From a virus, in the IMG/VR virus record IMGVR_UViG_3300025101_000113, positions 1 through 30,499 of that record: a stretch of 30,499 nt of DNA. One strand, 5' to 3'. How positions within the stretch are numbered: the first letter of the stretch is position 1; every line of letters starts with the position of its first letter. Position numbers and translations under genes: made by a program. Positions 1 to 5,789 of the stretch are shown here, piece by piece. Under the pieces are notes generated by a model, which searched no databases, was not told the origin of the DNA, and was given only the letters and a program-made list of their open reading frames with translations.

Positions 1-401
1 TAACTCTGAAGCCCTTTGATGAGATAGTAAACTCTGATAAGGGCTTTTTGATATTTGCTTTTAACTGTTCTACTATCACAATGAAAGCGTTTAGCTAGCC
101 ACGACCATCTAGCCCCACGCTCTCTGTTGACAGAACTCATAACTGTATACCAAATAACCTGTCTCTCTTCTTTACCGAGTTCCCAACCGAGTTCTAGTGC
201 AAACTCTAACCGAGTTATATCTTCCGTAGTAGGTGCTATCCTTACCGAGCTTTCCCAACCATATCCGCTCCAAGCATTTGCCAAAGCATAACTAGGCCAT
301 ACCGAGCTATACTGCTTTCTTTTAATAACCGGTGGTAGATGATGCAAAGTAACAGCAGCTTCCTTATACAAGCGATCTATACTAACCATATCCCAATTCA
401 T
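1..401 (-). CDS. DUF6362-like phage protein with C-terminal HTH, cut at window edge
   Basis: I translated this by hand; it gives 133 residues before the window ends, and the next codon begins TA, so it may stop right at the edge. It starts MNWDMVSIDRLYKEAAVTL, then has a Trp- and Pro-containing middle and a basic end with WSWLAKRFHCDSRTVKSKYQ (about residues 100-119), which reads like a helix-turn-helix. The pattern 'erl.eAa.tL..LP', a mid-protein 'eW/ElgW' stretch and a final HTH resembles the DUF6362 family seen in alphaproteobacterial phages and prophages; that assignment is from memory. The ATG lies 5 bases past the stop of the upstream gene, with AAGG about 9 bases before it, so it is the last visible gene of the leftward early operon. 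A role as a DNA-binding regulator or terminase-like protein is possible but unproven. Confidence 0.7.
   Translation of the reverse strand, partial: MNWDMVSIDRLYKEAAVTLHHLPPVIKRKQYSSVWPSYALANAWSGYGWESSVRIAPTTEDITRLEFALELGWELGKEERQVIWYTVMSSVNRERGARWSWLAKRFHCDSRTVKSKYQKALIRVYYLIKGLQS
174..306. repeat. Cluster of five ACCGAG[T/C] short repeats
   Basis: ACCGAG followed by T or C occurs at 174, 186, 209, 244 and 301, all in the same orientation, inside the DUF6362-like gene. The copies lie in all three codon phases of that gene, so they are not explained by a repeated peptide. Intervals are 12, 23, 35 and 57 bases. Further single copies were seen at 705 and about 3234. A DNA-binding site array or iteron-like element is possible; chance is not excluded. 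Confidence 0.4.
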
Positions 402-406
402 AGATA

Positions 407-913
407 TTAACCTTTTATTGACCATAACTCCTCATAGTTTTTTACAAATATAAACTGATACTCACGATCTAACCTGCGAACATTCTTAACTGTATCAAGA
501 TACGTTTGCTTGCTAGACATACGCTCTAATCTTCTAAAGATACGTTGCAGTCTCCACTCTAAATCATCTGACTGATAACGCTTTTTAATAGCCTGTCTAT
601 AGTTTGCATTCATTCCTTTGCTAGTCTTTTGTATTAGCCTGTGTATATCCTGTGATCTATCCTCAAGTGATTCGCTTTTATCTTCAAAACGCTCTACAGC
701 ATCTACCGAGTACAGAGTTTTACTATCCTTGCCGAGCCTAGTTTTACTAGGGTTTGCATTTTCCCTCTTGACAGAGCTTTTTTCAACCTCATACTCTATA
801 GAGAGCTTACTAGAGAGTAACACTCTAGTAGCTTCCCTTTTAAAACAAAAAGAAGTAATGGGTATGCTAACCCTTGCGGCCACTCTAGTTAGCTCTCTAG
901 AGAGTCTCATCAT
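407..913 (-). CDS. Hypothetical basic protein, 168 aa
   Basis: I do not recognise this protein. It opens with two Met codons; a GAGGAG ribosome-binding site sits 4 bases before the first ATG (913) and 7 before the second (910), so the second may be used. It is rich in Lys, Arg, Ser and Glu, with no membrane segment. The C-terminal third (for example LEWRLQRIFRRLERMSSKQ) is predicted helical and basic, which would fit nucleic-acid binding, but there is no clear motif. Its first 17 bases overlap the end of the zinc-ribbon gene and it stops 5 bases before the DUF6362-like gene, so it is translated as part of the leftward operon. Its 5' third holds several CTCTAG/CTAGAG palindromes. Confidence 0.7.
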   Translation of the reverse strand: MMRLSRELTRVAARVSIPITSFCFKREATRVLLSSKLSIEYEVEKSSVKRENANPSKTRLGKDSKTLYSVDAVERFEDKSESLEDRSQDIHRLIQKTSKGMNANYRQAIKKRYQSDDLEWRLQRIFRRLERMSSKQTYLDTVKNVRRLDREYQFIFVKNYEELWSIKG

Positions 914-927
914 CCTTCTCCTCTCTA
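794..927. repeat. Cluster of CTAGAG/CTCTAG inverted repeats
   Basis: Within about 130 bases there are CTCTATAGAG (794-803), ACTAGAG-7 nt-CTCTAGT (809-829), CTCTAG (883-888), the 12-base palindrome CTCTCTAGAGAG (893-904) and CTCTCTAG (920-927). They lie in the 5' part of the 168-aa gene and the end of the zinc-ribbon gene. They could be protein-binding sites or mRNA hairpins near the translation start. Confidence 0.35.
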
Positions 928-1064
928 GGCAAATACACCAACACGAAAGCTTTGCAATTTGGACAAGATAGGTTTGTTACCATACAATGATCCTCATCCT
1001 CTTCTCTCTCCAAATCATGATCCCCACCCCATATTAACTTTGTATCACAGTTATAACAGTTCAT
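897..1064 (-). CDS. Small zinc-ribbon protein, 55 aa
   Basis: I translated this by hand. It begins MNCYNCDTKLIWGGDHD and continues to MVTNLSCPNCKAFVLVY. Two CxxC pairs (C3/C6 and C34/C37) make a compact zinc ribbon, separated by an acidic stretch (EREEDED). Proteins with this 'C..C.t.LIWGGDHD...mvtNLsCp.C' pattern are frequent in marine phages and have no assigned job that I know of; small zinc ribbons usually bind nucleic acid or another protein. The start codon overlaps the stop of the preceding 48-aa gene (ATGA) and the 3' end overlaps the next gene by 17 bases, so it is translationally coupled on both sides. Confidence 0.85.
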   Translation of the reverse strand: MNCYNCDTKLIWGGDHDLEREEDEDHCMVTNLSCPNCKAFVLVYLPREEKDDETL

Positions 1065-1207
1065 AACTCTCTCTCAACAGGATAGATTGCTACAAGCTTA
1101 TCCTTGTATTTATTTTGCAAATAATACTTTGCCTTCATATCATTAAACAAACGATACATCTTATACTGCACCCACTTCTTCCCTTGTACTGCTACTATGT
1201 AATTCAT
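1061..1207 (-). CDS. Small hypothetical protein, 48 aa
   Basis: I found this by hand translation. It starts MNYIVAVQGKKWVQYKMYRL and ends YPVEREL. A strong AGGAG sits about 5 bases before the ATG, in the 12-base gap after the methyltransferase gene, and the stop overlaps the zinc-ribbon start as ATGA. It is basic and rich in Tyr and Lys, without a recognisable domain. The ribosome-binding site and the coupling on its 3' side make it very likely real despite its size. Confidence 0.75.
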   Translation of the reverse strand: MNYIVAVQGKKWVQYKMYRLFNDMKAKYYLQNKYKDKLVAIYPVEREL

Positions 1208-1219
1208 ACTTTCTCCTTG

Positions 1220-1783
1220 TTATATAAACGCATACTGGCACTCCTCCGGCACTTCATTCCCCCAAGCATCCCACCCTTGCGTACGCTCCCTTGCAAACAA
1301 CTCTATGCGTGGCAAGTCTCCCATCAGCTCCTCTATCCTATGTCTTATCACATCTGGCTTCTTGCTATGCTTATCTATAGGATGCAGCAATGCCTGCTGT
1401 ACAGCCCGAGACTCTCTTTTAGGTTTCCCTTTAGTAGCCAGTAAACATACCTCACAGTTAGCTCTAGTCCAGTACCCCATACCAACAAACAACTTGCCGC
1501 TGTTATAAGTCTTAGTCCATGTAAATGCTACTGTCTTGTATGTAAAGCCCCAAGCATCTATCACCTCAAAAGCTTCCTTCAAGTTAGGATAGGTAGCCCA
1601 CATAAACAAAGCAGTATCAGAAGCCGATATAGAGCTTACTGGTAACTCTTTAATACCATCAAGGCTCATGACATCATAATGACTGCTTGCAGTTCTCCCT
1701 GCTCCCTTTTTAGACCATACCTTGTATGTCCAAGGTGGGTCTGCATAAATAATATTGTATTGCTTGTCTGGGAAAGGTATCAT
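1220..1783 (-). CDS. MT-A70 family DNA N6-adenine methyltransferase
   Basis: This enzyme transfers a methyl group from S-adenosylmethionine to adenine N6. The catalytic motif DPPW is at residues 15-18 (YADPPWTYK), near the N-terminus as is usual for the circularly arranged MT-A70 family. The cofactor-side motif GMGYWTRANCE is at about 101-111, followed by a basic loop (KGKPKRESRAVQQ), a KKPD motif and the typical ending ELFARERTQGWDAWGNE. At 187 residues it has normal length for a phage MT-A70 enzyme and appears complete. It is coupled to the upstream 52-aa gene by an ATGA overlap. There is no restriction enzyme nearby, so it is an orphan methylase. Likely jobs are protection of phage DNA from host restriction or epigenetic control. 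The target sequence cannot be read from the protein. Confidence 0.93.
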   Translation of the reverse strand: MIPFPDKQYNIIYADPPWTYKVWSKKGAGRTASSHYDVMSLDGIKELPVSSISASDTALFMWATYPNLKEAFEVIDAWGFTYKTVAFTWTKTYNSGKLFVGMGYWTRANCEVCLLATKGKPKRESRAVQQALLHPIDKHSKKPDVIRHRIEELMGDLPRIELFARERTQGWDAWGNEVPEECQYAFI

Positions 1784-1938
1784 TGCTTCTCCTCCTTTGT
1801 AAGCTCCATTGGTTCTGCTTTCGTATTAACAGTATATCTAAGATCCTTGTCTCGTATCTTGCAAAAGAGAAAGTCGTTTAATTCTGTTAGCGTAGGCTTC
1901 CTGTTAGAATGTAAAGTTATGACTATCTCATACTTCAT
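1780..1938 (-). CDS. Small hypothetical protein, 52 aa
   Basis: I found this by hand translation. It begins MKYEIVITLHSNRKPTLTEL and ends MELTKEEKQ. It has a beta-strand-like N-terminus and a charged C-terminus, and I do not recognise it. The ATG overlaps the stop codon of the preceding gene (1938), and its own TGA overlaps the methyltransferase ATG at 1783-1780. The GGAGGAG sequence in its last codons serves as the ribosome-binding site of the methyltransferase gene. The two-sided coupling argues that it is a real gene. Confidence 0.7.
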   Translation of the reverse strand: MKYEIVITLHSNRKPTLTELNDFLFCKIRDKDLRYTVNTKAEPMELTKEEKQ

Positions 1939-2189
1939 TACTGCCCCTTTCCAAAGTAAGGTTTACGCTTCTTTGGTTTGTTCATCATGTCTTGTGTTTT
2001 CTTAATCATGAGATGTGTAAAACCGCTGTTTGTTTTTTTCTGGCACATATCTATATGACCTCTGTCATAGTCTTGCCTTGCTTGTATAATAACATCTGGT
2101 TCTATCTCTACCCAGTTTTTGCCATTAGGTCTTTTAAAAGCAATTAAATTCCAATTATTACTTTTTCTAAATATATGATACTGGCTCAT
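1938..2189 (-). CDS. Hypothetical protein, 83 aa
   Basis: The reading frame is open back to a TTG at 2216, but the ATG at 2189 (MSQYHIFRKSNNW) has AAAGGTGA 5 bases upstream and is the better start. The protein is basic, with a Trp/Phe-rich first half and a C-terminal tail of Lys-Pro-Lys-Lys-Arg type (KPKKRKPYFGKGQ). The tail suggests contact with nucleic acid, but there is no recognisable domain. It follows the HTH gene by 33 bases and overlaps the next gene, so it is the second gene of the leftward early operon. Confidence 0.7.
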   Translation of the reverse strand: MSQYHIFRKSNNWNLIAFKRPNGKNWVEIEPDVIIQARQDYDRGHIDMCQKKTNSGFTHLMIKKTQDMMNKPKKRKPYFGKGQ

Positions 2190-2222
2190 CGAATCACCTT
2201 TGACACTTTCAGACAACTAACA

Positions 2223-2429
2223 TCATTTAAAATAAAAATCGTTAGGCTGTACTGCTCCATTTGTAAGTTTTACTATTGCAAGCATAAATTTCTTATCAGG
2301 TATCATACTATTTTTGTGTGTAAGTGGCAAACACCAACGCCTTACGACAGTTGCATGAGATGCTCCAGTCATCATAGCAAGTTGACCATAAGACCAATTC
2401 TTTTGTAATCTGTAATCGTTTAGTTTCAT
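2223..2429 (-). CDS. Small helix-turn-helix regulator (Cro/CII-like size), 68 aa
   Basis: This is the first gene of the leftward operon. From the ATG at 2429 it reads MKLNDYRLQKNWSYGQLAMM; residues 14-33 form a helix-turn-helix (SYGQLAMMTGASHATVVRRW: first helix, the turn near TGAS, then a recognition helix). At 68 residues it is the size of Cro/CII-type phage regulators and has no self-cleavage domain. An in-frame ATG at 2474 exists, but it lies upstream of the predicted transcription start (about 2457), so the 2429 start is preferred although no clear Shine-Dalgarno precedes it. The location beside two overlapping divergent promoters suggests it controls them. The regulatory role is inference. 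Confidence 0.75.
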   Translation of the reverse strand: MKLNDYRLQKNWSYGQLAMMTGASHATVVRRWCLPLTHKNSMIPDKKFMLAIVKLTNGAVQPNDFYFK

Positions 2430-2446
2430 ATCATGTATATATCTTG

Positions 2447-2473
2447 TTGACCATATACTAGATATATTATACA
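2447..2473 (+). promoter_or_regulatory. Rightward promoter of recombination operon
   Basis: TTGACC (2447-2452), a 15-base spacer and TATACA (2468-2473). A start about 7-10 bases downstream would fall at or just before the ATG of the nuclease gene (2483). No Shine-Dalgarno precedes that ATG and the frame has a TAG at 2459, so the mRNA may be leaderless or nearly so. The spacer is a little short, which may indicate need for an activator. Confidence 0.45.
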
Positions 2474-2491
2474 TTTAACAGTATGAGTCAA
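2464..2491 (-). promoter_or_regulatory. Leftward early promoter
   Basis: Read on the minus strand: TTGACT (2491-2486), a 16-base spacer, TAATAT (2469-2464), with a start expected near 2457 and a leader of about 28 bases to the HTH gene ATG. The -35 box overlaps the first codons of the nuclease gene and the -10 box overlaps the rightward promoter. The two promoters therefore cannot easily be occupied at once. Confidence 0.6.
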
Positions 2492-2492
2492 T
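2478..2492 (+). repeat. 15-bp direct repeat, copy 1 (ACAGTATGAGTCAAT)
   Basis: Identical to the sequence at 5775-5789 and in the same orientation. It contains the leftward -35 box and, on the plus strand, the ATG of the nuclease gene (2483-2485). The two copies flank the recombination genes plus integrase. Confidence 0.8.
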
Positions 2493-3427
2493 GGAATAAA
2501 AATTACAACCATCATAGCAACCCTGCTGTAAGTGATGCCAAAACCTTTTTAGAGAAGTGTATATATAGAAAAAGAGTAGAGAAAGCATACAGTATTTTAA
2601 AGGGTGAAACAGATGGTGATAAAGAACTAGCCTTGGCTACCATAGATAAATACAAGATTGTAAATACAAAGATGCACGCAGGTACAACAGTACAAGAAGC
2701 TTGCGATAAACATTTACTTGAAGATGTATCTCTTGCTAATGCTTTGAAGTATGCAAAAGATAGATTGCGTGAATATGAAAGCCCTAGTTGGAGAGATAAG
2801 GATAAAGAAAAGTTTGAAATACAATATAAATTAGAAAGTCAATTTGCTGAGAAAGAAATTAAAGGCGAGATGCAATGGAGAAAGTCTGACAATGGAACAC
2901 ATACAGAATTAGAACTAGTATTCAATCATGCTATTGAAGGATTGCTTGATGCACAAAAACAACATGGATTAAATAGATTAGAAGGTGAAGTAGATTTATT
3001 TGGAGACTTACCAAAGTGCGAGCTGCCTTATAATGGCAAGCCTGATTATAGTCAATGTATAGAGTTAAAAACACAATGGACTAGCAACGTGCATGAAACT
3101 CCTAGATCAAATAGTTTACCATCTAGTATTAGAGCAGCACACATGACACAGATAGCAGGGTATTATCATCTTACAAATAAAATGCCAACGATTGTGTATG
3201 CAAACAGAGGCGGATATAAAACACTCTCACCTACCGAGGATGAGTTACGAGAATCTTTACAGCTAATTTTTGAGAGTTGTCAAAGAAGAGAGAGATTGCT
3301 AAAAGCAGCAGACAATATAGAAGATGTCTTACGCTTGTGCGATCCGCAATGGAATGGGTTGTTTGGCTGGAATGACATGAACCCAGAAGTTTTAATGAAC
3401 GCTAAAAAAATATGGAGGGTAGAATGA
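2483..3427 (+). CDS. PD-(D/E)XK nuclease, recombination exonuclease type
   Basis: This 314-residue protein carries the PD-(D/E)XK nuclease core. E167/E169 lie in RLEGEVDLFG, the motif II aspartate is D188 (GKPDYS), the ExK motif is E194-L-K196 (CIELKTQW), and a QxxxY motif is at Q223-Y227 (MTQIAGYYHL), as in RecB/lambda-exonuclease-like enzymes. It probably resects phage DNA ends to expose single strands for the annealing protein encoded two genes downstream. The start is the ATG at 2483: there is an in-frame stop at 2459, no upstream alternative and no ribosome-binding site, so leaderless translation is likely. Its end overlaps the next gene by ATGA. The N-terminal 160 residues are a charged helical extension without a recognised domain. 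Confidence 0.85.
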   Translation: MSQWNKNYNHHSNPAVSDAKTFLEKCIYRKRVEKAYSILKGETDGDKELALATIDKYKIVNTKMHAGTTVQEACDKHLLEDVSLANALKYAKDRLREYESPSWRDKDKEKFEIQYKLESQFAEKEIKGEMQWRKSDNGTHTELELVFNHAIEGLLDAQKQHGLNRLEGEVDLFGDLPKCELPYNGKPDYSQCIELKTQWTSNVHETPRSNSLPSSIRAAHMTQIAGYYHLTNKMPTIVYANRGGYKTLSPTEDELRESLQLIFESCQRRERLLKAADNIEDVLRLCDPQWNGLFGWNDMNPEVLMNAKKIWRVE

Positions 3428-3600
3428 AGCGTAGAATAAATCATGATCTTATTCGAGATCATATTAATGTTACAACTATACATCGCAAGCATAAGGGTGC
3501 TTACTATATAATTAAAATGCTTTGCTTGGCAGGTTTGTTGTTGTCATTAGGATATCTTATGGGTTGCGTATACCTTGATTGGGCGGGTATGTATGGCTAA
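3424..3600 (+). CDS. Small single-pass membrane protein, 58 aa
   Basis: The ATG at 3424 has GGAGGG just upstream and overlaps the nuclease stop (ATGA). The N-terminal half is basic (MKRRINHDLIRDHINVTTIH), followed by one hydrophobic segment at about residues 33-54 (IKMLCLAGLLLSLGYLMGCV). By the positive-inside rule the basic half should be cytoplasmic. It overlaps the next gene by 8 bases. I do not recognise it. A membrane protein inside a recombination operon is unusual; superinfection exclusion or host modification is possible, but this is only a guess. Confidence 0.7.
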   Translation: MKRRINHDLIRDHINVTTIHRKHKGAYYIIKMLCLAGLLLSLGYLMGCVYLDWAGMYG

Positions 3601-4330
3601 TATAGATCATAAAATAGTAATGGCTGAATGTGCTAAGTTGTTGAAAACGCATGGCGTGAAAATTAAAGGCAAAGGCTATACTATGGTTAAAGATAGGATA
3701 GAAACATTTAGGAGACATTACGGACTTGAACTTGGCATTAAAACCAATATACACACATACAATGATAAAGTTGTTGTTGTTGAAGCAAGTGTTATTGATG
3801 CAAATGGTAAATGTATTGGAGATGGCAAGTGTGAAGAATTTAGAAGCAGCAGTAAAATAAATCAAAGTTCTGCTCTGATGAATTGTGAAACAGGAGCGAT
3901 AGGTCGAGCATTAGCTAACTGTGGATTATCAGGAACAGAGTTTGCAAGTGCTGAAGAAATGGTTGCTGCTTTGACAGAACAAGAAAGTAAAGTTGTTGCA
4001 AATCTAATTAAAGAAAAAGAAAGTAATGAAGATACTTTACAAGATGATCTTGATAAAATAAAAGACACCTTCCCTGACTCTGAGATAGTAGAAAAAGAAC
4101 CTGTAACAAGGAATCACGATCCTATAGATGACTTTCATCCTAAGCATAACTGGTCTGCTTGGTTTGAGATACAGATGAAAACTATCGTAAACTTTAAATT
4201 CAAAGCAGAACTAAAAAAATACTTTGATAAAAATAAAGATTTGTTTGCAGAGTACAAAGCAGAAGACCCTAAGAAGCGTCAAATACTAATTGATTTACTT
4301 AACAAAAAAAATAAGGAGCTAGAACAATGA
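3593..4330 (+). CDS. Putative single-strand annealing recombinase (ERF/Rad52-like group)
   Basis: With the ATG at 3593 the protein is 245 residues. The N-terminal 130 residues match a phage family with the pattern 'Y..v.dRie.fR..y', then 'v.a.v.d..G..ig.G...E', then the hallmark SALMNCETGAIGRALANCGL (residues 93-112) and FASAEEM. In phages this family sits next to nucleases and is often considered a Rad52/ERF-like annealing protein; that label is from memory. Residues 130-175 are acidic and probably a flexible linker, and the rest is a separate Lys-rich helical domain. Paired with the upstream PD-(D/E)XK nuclease it would form a two-component recombination system. A TTG at 3575 is an alternative but weaker start. 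Confidence 0.65.
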   Translation: MANIDHKIVMAECAKLLKTHGVKIKGKGYTMVKDRIETFRRHYGLELGIKTNIHTYNDKVVVVEASVIDANGKCIGDGKCEEFRSSSKINQSSALMNCETGAIGRALANCGLSGTEFASAEEMVAALTEQESKVVANLIKEKESNEDTLQDDLDKIKDTFPDSEIVEKEPVTRNHDPIDDFHPKHNWSAWFEIQMKTIVNFKFKAELKKYFDKNKDLFAEYKAEDPKKRQILIDLLNKKNKELEQ

Positions 4331-4596
4331 GACCTGAATTTGGAAATTCAAAGATAAAGATATATGAAGATATAACTACAGAACATAAGATAGAAGCAGC
4401 AGCATGGCTGAACATTACTGACGAGGATTTAAGAAAGAAACTAGTAGAGTATTTTTCTGATCCTAAGAATGCAAATATCAATGTTCAGTTATCGAGAAAA
4501 ACTGGTGAGGGATATAACAAAGTTAAAGTCGCTGTGTTTAACTTGTTTGTGAATACACCTAAAGAGGAAAAGAAAGAGGATGAAGAGTTCGTCTGA
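4327..4596 (+). CDS. Hypothetical protein with acidic tail, 89 aa
   Basis: The start codon overlaps the stop of the annealing-protein gene (ATGA). The body is mixed alpha/beta and ends in an acidic tail (EEKKEDEEFV). Acidic C-termini are a hallmark of single-stranded-DNA-binding proteins such as T7 gp2.5 and bacterial SSB, and the neighbours are recombination genes, so a role on single-stranded DNA is an attractive guess. I cannot see an OB-fold signature and do not assign the function. Its 3' end overlaps the next gene by 17 bases. Confidence 0.65.
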   Translation: MRPEFGNSKIKIYEDITTEHKIEAAAWLNITDEDLRKKLVEYFSDPKNANINVQLSRKTGEGYNKVKVAVFNLFVNTPKEEKKEDEEFV

Positions 4597-4774
4597 TAAA
4601 AAAATACTTATCTGGGCAACAGAAACAGAAATAAGCGTACTGGTTGGCAACAAGTTGCATCGTAAACCAGTTACTAAAGAGCAACTGTTACAGCTTGCCC
4701 AGATGTTTCTGGACAAAGCTATCAACAACCATTATAAAGATTTTAAATATACGAAAAATGATTTTACAGAGTAA
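4580..4774 (+). CDS. Hypothetical protein, 64 aa
   Basis: The ATG at 4580 is preceded by GAAAGAGG inside the end of the previous gene. The protein has a beta-rich first half (ILIWATETEISVLVGNKL) and a helical second half (TKEQLLQLAQMFLDKAINN). I do not recognise it. It is the last gene of the rightward operon, and its 3' end overlaps the 3' end of the convergent integrase gene by 11 bases, leaving no room for a separate terminator between them. Confidence 0.65.
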   Translation: MKSSSDKKILIWATETEISVLVGNKLHRKPVTKEQLLQLAQMFLDKAINNHYKDFKYTKNDFTE

Positions 4775-5738
4775 GTGCAGCATCTAGTTTTGCTGCATCC
4801 TCTGCATTTCTTTTGCTATCATCTAGCCAATGACCATACACCTTTCTAGTCATCTCTATAGAGCCATGACCCATAAAGCTTGTTACTTTATGCAAGTCAT
4901 CTCCGTAAGTTTGCAGTAAGATAGAAGCAAAGAAGTGCCTAAGGTCATGCCATCGAATCACTTCTACACCTGCTTGCTTACAAGCTTTCTTTAGTACATC
5001 TCTTAGCTTCTGTCCAAAGATACGCTTGCCATTGTTGTGAAATACTAGAGATTCTTTGTCTGGTACTCCTTGCGACAAACGATATACTTTTAAATCTTTT
5101 GCAAGTGATTCGCTAAGAGGTACTTGTCTCTGACCATTCTTAGTTTTTGTAAAACCAACTGTGTCAAACAACTGTACACATCGAGTTACAGATATAGTTT
5201 TGTTCTCAAAGTTTATATCCTTCCAACGTAACTCTCTTTGTTCGCCTTGTCGTAAACCTGTGTATGCTGCAAACTTTACAGCTAGTGTATATGCTGCATC
5301 CGTCTTAGATAAGATAGTTTGTATTCTATCCTTGCTAATCTTGATTGCTTTGTTCTCTACATCATAGCTTGTATGTTGTCTCTTAGGAAACTTGACCATA
5401 CCCAAAGCAAAAGAATGTGTGTAGCCGCTGTCTAAAAAGAAACTAAAGATACTACGATAAGTATTATAGTAGCCTATCATAGTTTTGTACGACAAATCAT
5501 AGGCCATAATCTGATCTATAATCTGTGCAGCAATCGTAGCCGGTGTTCTTGTTTCACTTACAAGCTTTGTTATATTCCAATCAGCTATCTTCTTGCCATT
5601 AACTTTAAGTGCAAGAAACTTGTTTGCTGCATTTATCTTGTAGTGTAATTCTTGTTTTAAAAATTCATACCTATCAAATCTTTTAGTTTGATACGCTAAC
5701 CATTTATCGGTAGCTGTTCTACCTAGTATTGTTTTCAT
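4764..5738 (-). CDS. int: Tyrosine integrase (site-specific recombinase)
   Basis: This 324-residue protein integrates and excises the phage genome by strand exchange through a covalent phosphotyrosine. All catalytic positions are present: R163 (TGLRQGE), a beta-hairpin lysine (K198 or K200 in TKTKNGQRQVPL), H264 and R267 (HDLRHFF), H291 (MGHGS) and the nucleophile Y301 (TRKVYGHW). Residues 1-60 look like an arm-binding region and about 65-120 like the core-binding SAM-like domain. The start is the ATG at 5738 with GGAGG 5 bases upstream; the TTG and ATG codons just before it lack spacing to a ribosome-binding site. It is intact, so the element should be temperate. It is transcribed from its own promoter and converges on the recombination operon. 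Confidence 0.95.
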   Translation of the reverse strand: MKTILGRTATDKWLAYQTKRFDRYEFLKQELHYKINAANKFLALKVNGKKIADWNITKLVSETRTPATIAAQIIDQIMAYDLSYKTMIGYYNTYRSIFSFFLDSGYTHSFALGMVKFPKRQHTSYDVENKAIKISKDRIQTILSKTDAAYTLAVKFAAYTGLRQGEQRELRWKDINFENKTISVTRCVQLFDTVGFTKTKNGQRQVPLSESLAKDLKVYRLSQGVPDKESLVFHNNGKRIFGQKLRDVLKKACKQAGVEVIRWHDLRHFFASILLQTYGDDLHKVTSFMGHGSIEMTRKVYGHWLDDSKRNAEDAAKLDAALTL

Positions 5739-5752
5739 ATCGACCTCCATCA

Positions 5753-5765
5753 ATACTAGTAGTAT
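5753..5765. promoter_or_regulatory. Inverted repeat over the integrase -10 box, candidate operator
   Basis: ATACTA-G-TAGTAT is a perfect 6-base inverted repeat around one central base. It overlaps the integrase -10 box (5761-5766) and the expected transcription start. The left half, ATACTAG, also occurs at 2455-2461, at the expected start of the leftward early transcript. A repressor bound here would block integrase transcription. Confidence 0.5.
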
Positions 5766-5788
5766 ATACCAATGACAGTATGAGTCAA
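5761..5788 (-). promoter_or_regulatory. Integrase promoter
   Basis: Read on the minus strand: TTGACT (5788-5783), a 16-base spacer, TATACT (5766-5761), with a start expected near 5754, about 16 bases before the integrase ATG. The -35 region is the same 15-base block as in the leftward early promoter, with the same spacer length. Confidence 0.65.
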
Positions 5789-5789
5789 T
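5775..5789 (+). repeat. 15-bp direct repeat, copy 2 (ACAGTATGAGTCAAT)
   Basis: Identical to 2478-2492 and in the same orientation. It contains the integrase -35 box and directly abuts the stop codon of the AT-hook-like gene (5790-5792). Confidence 0.8.

Noticed and set aside
9-46. AAGCCCTT/AAGGGCTT inverted repeat followed by TTTT on the plus strand, like a terminator
   Set aside because: It lies inside the coding part of the leftward DUF6362-like gene, the loop is over 20 bases, and no plus-strand gene precedes it.
618-971. 117-codon plus-strand reading frame rich in Leu and Ser
   Set aside because: Antisense to the 168-aa and zinc-ribbon genes, which have coupling and ribosome-binding sites; this one has neither.
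2483-4774. Possible toxin-antitoxin or defence module in the plus-strand operon
   Set aside because: The nuclease and annealing-type protein fit a phage recombination system; no antitoxin-like or effector domain is visible.
4776-4797. TGCAGCA/TGCTGCA stem at the convergent ends of integrase and the 64-aa gene, possible bidirectional terminator
   Set aside because: No T-run on either side, and it is explained by the Ala-rich codons at the integrase C-terminus.
5739-5789. Possible attP site next to integrase
   Set aside because: The space is filled by the promoter, the inverted repeat and the 15-bp block; no tRNA-like core or arm-site repeats could be recognised.
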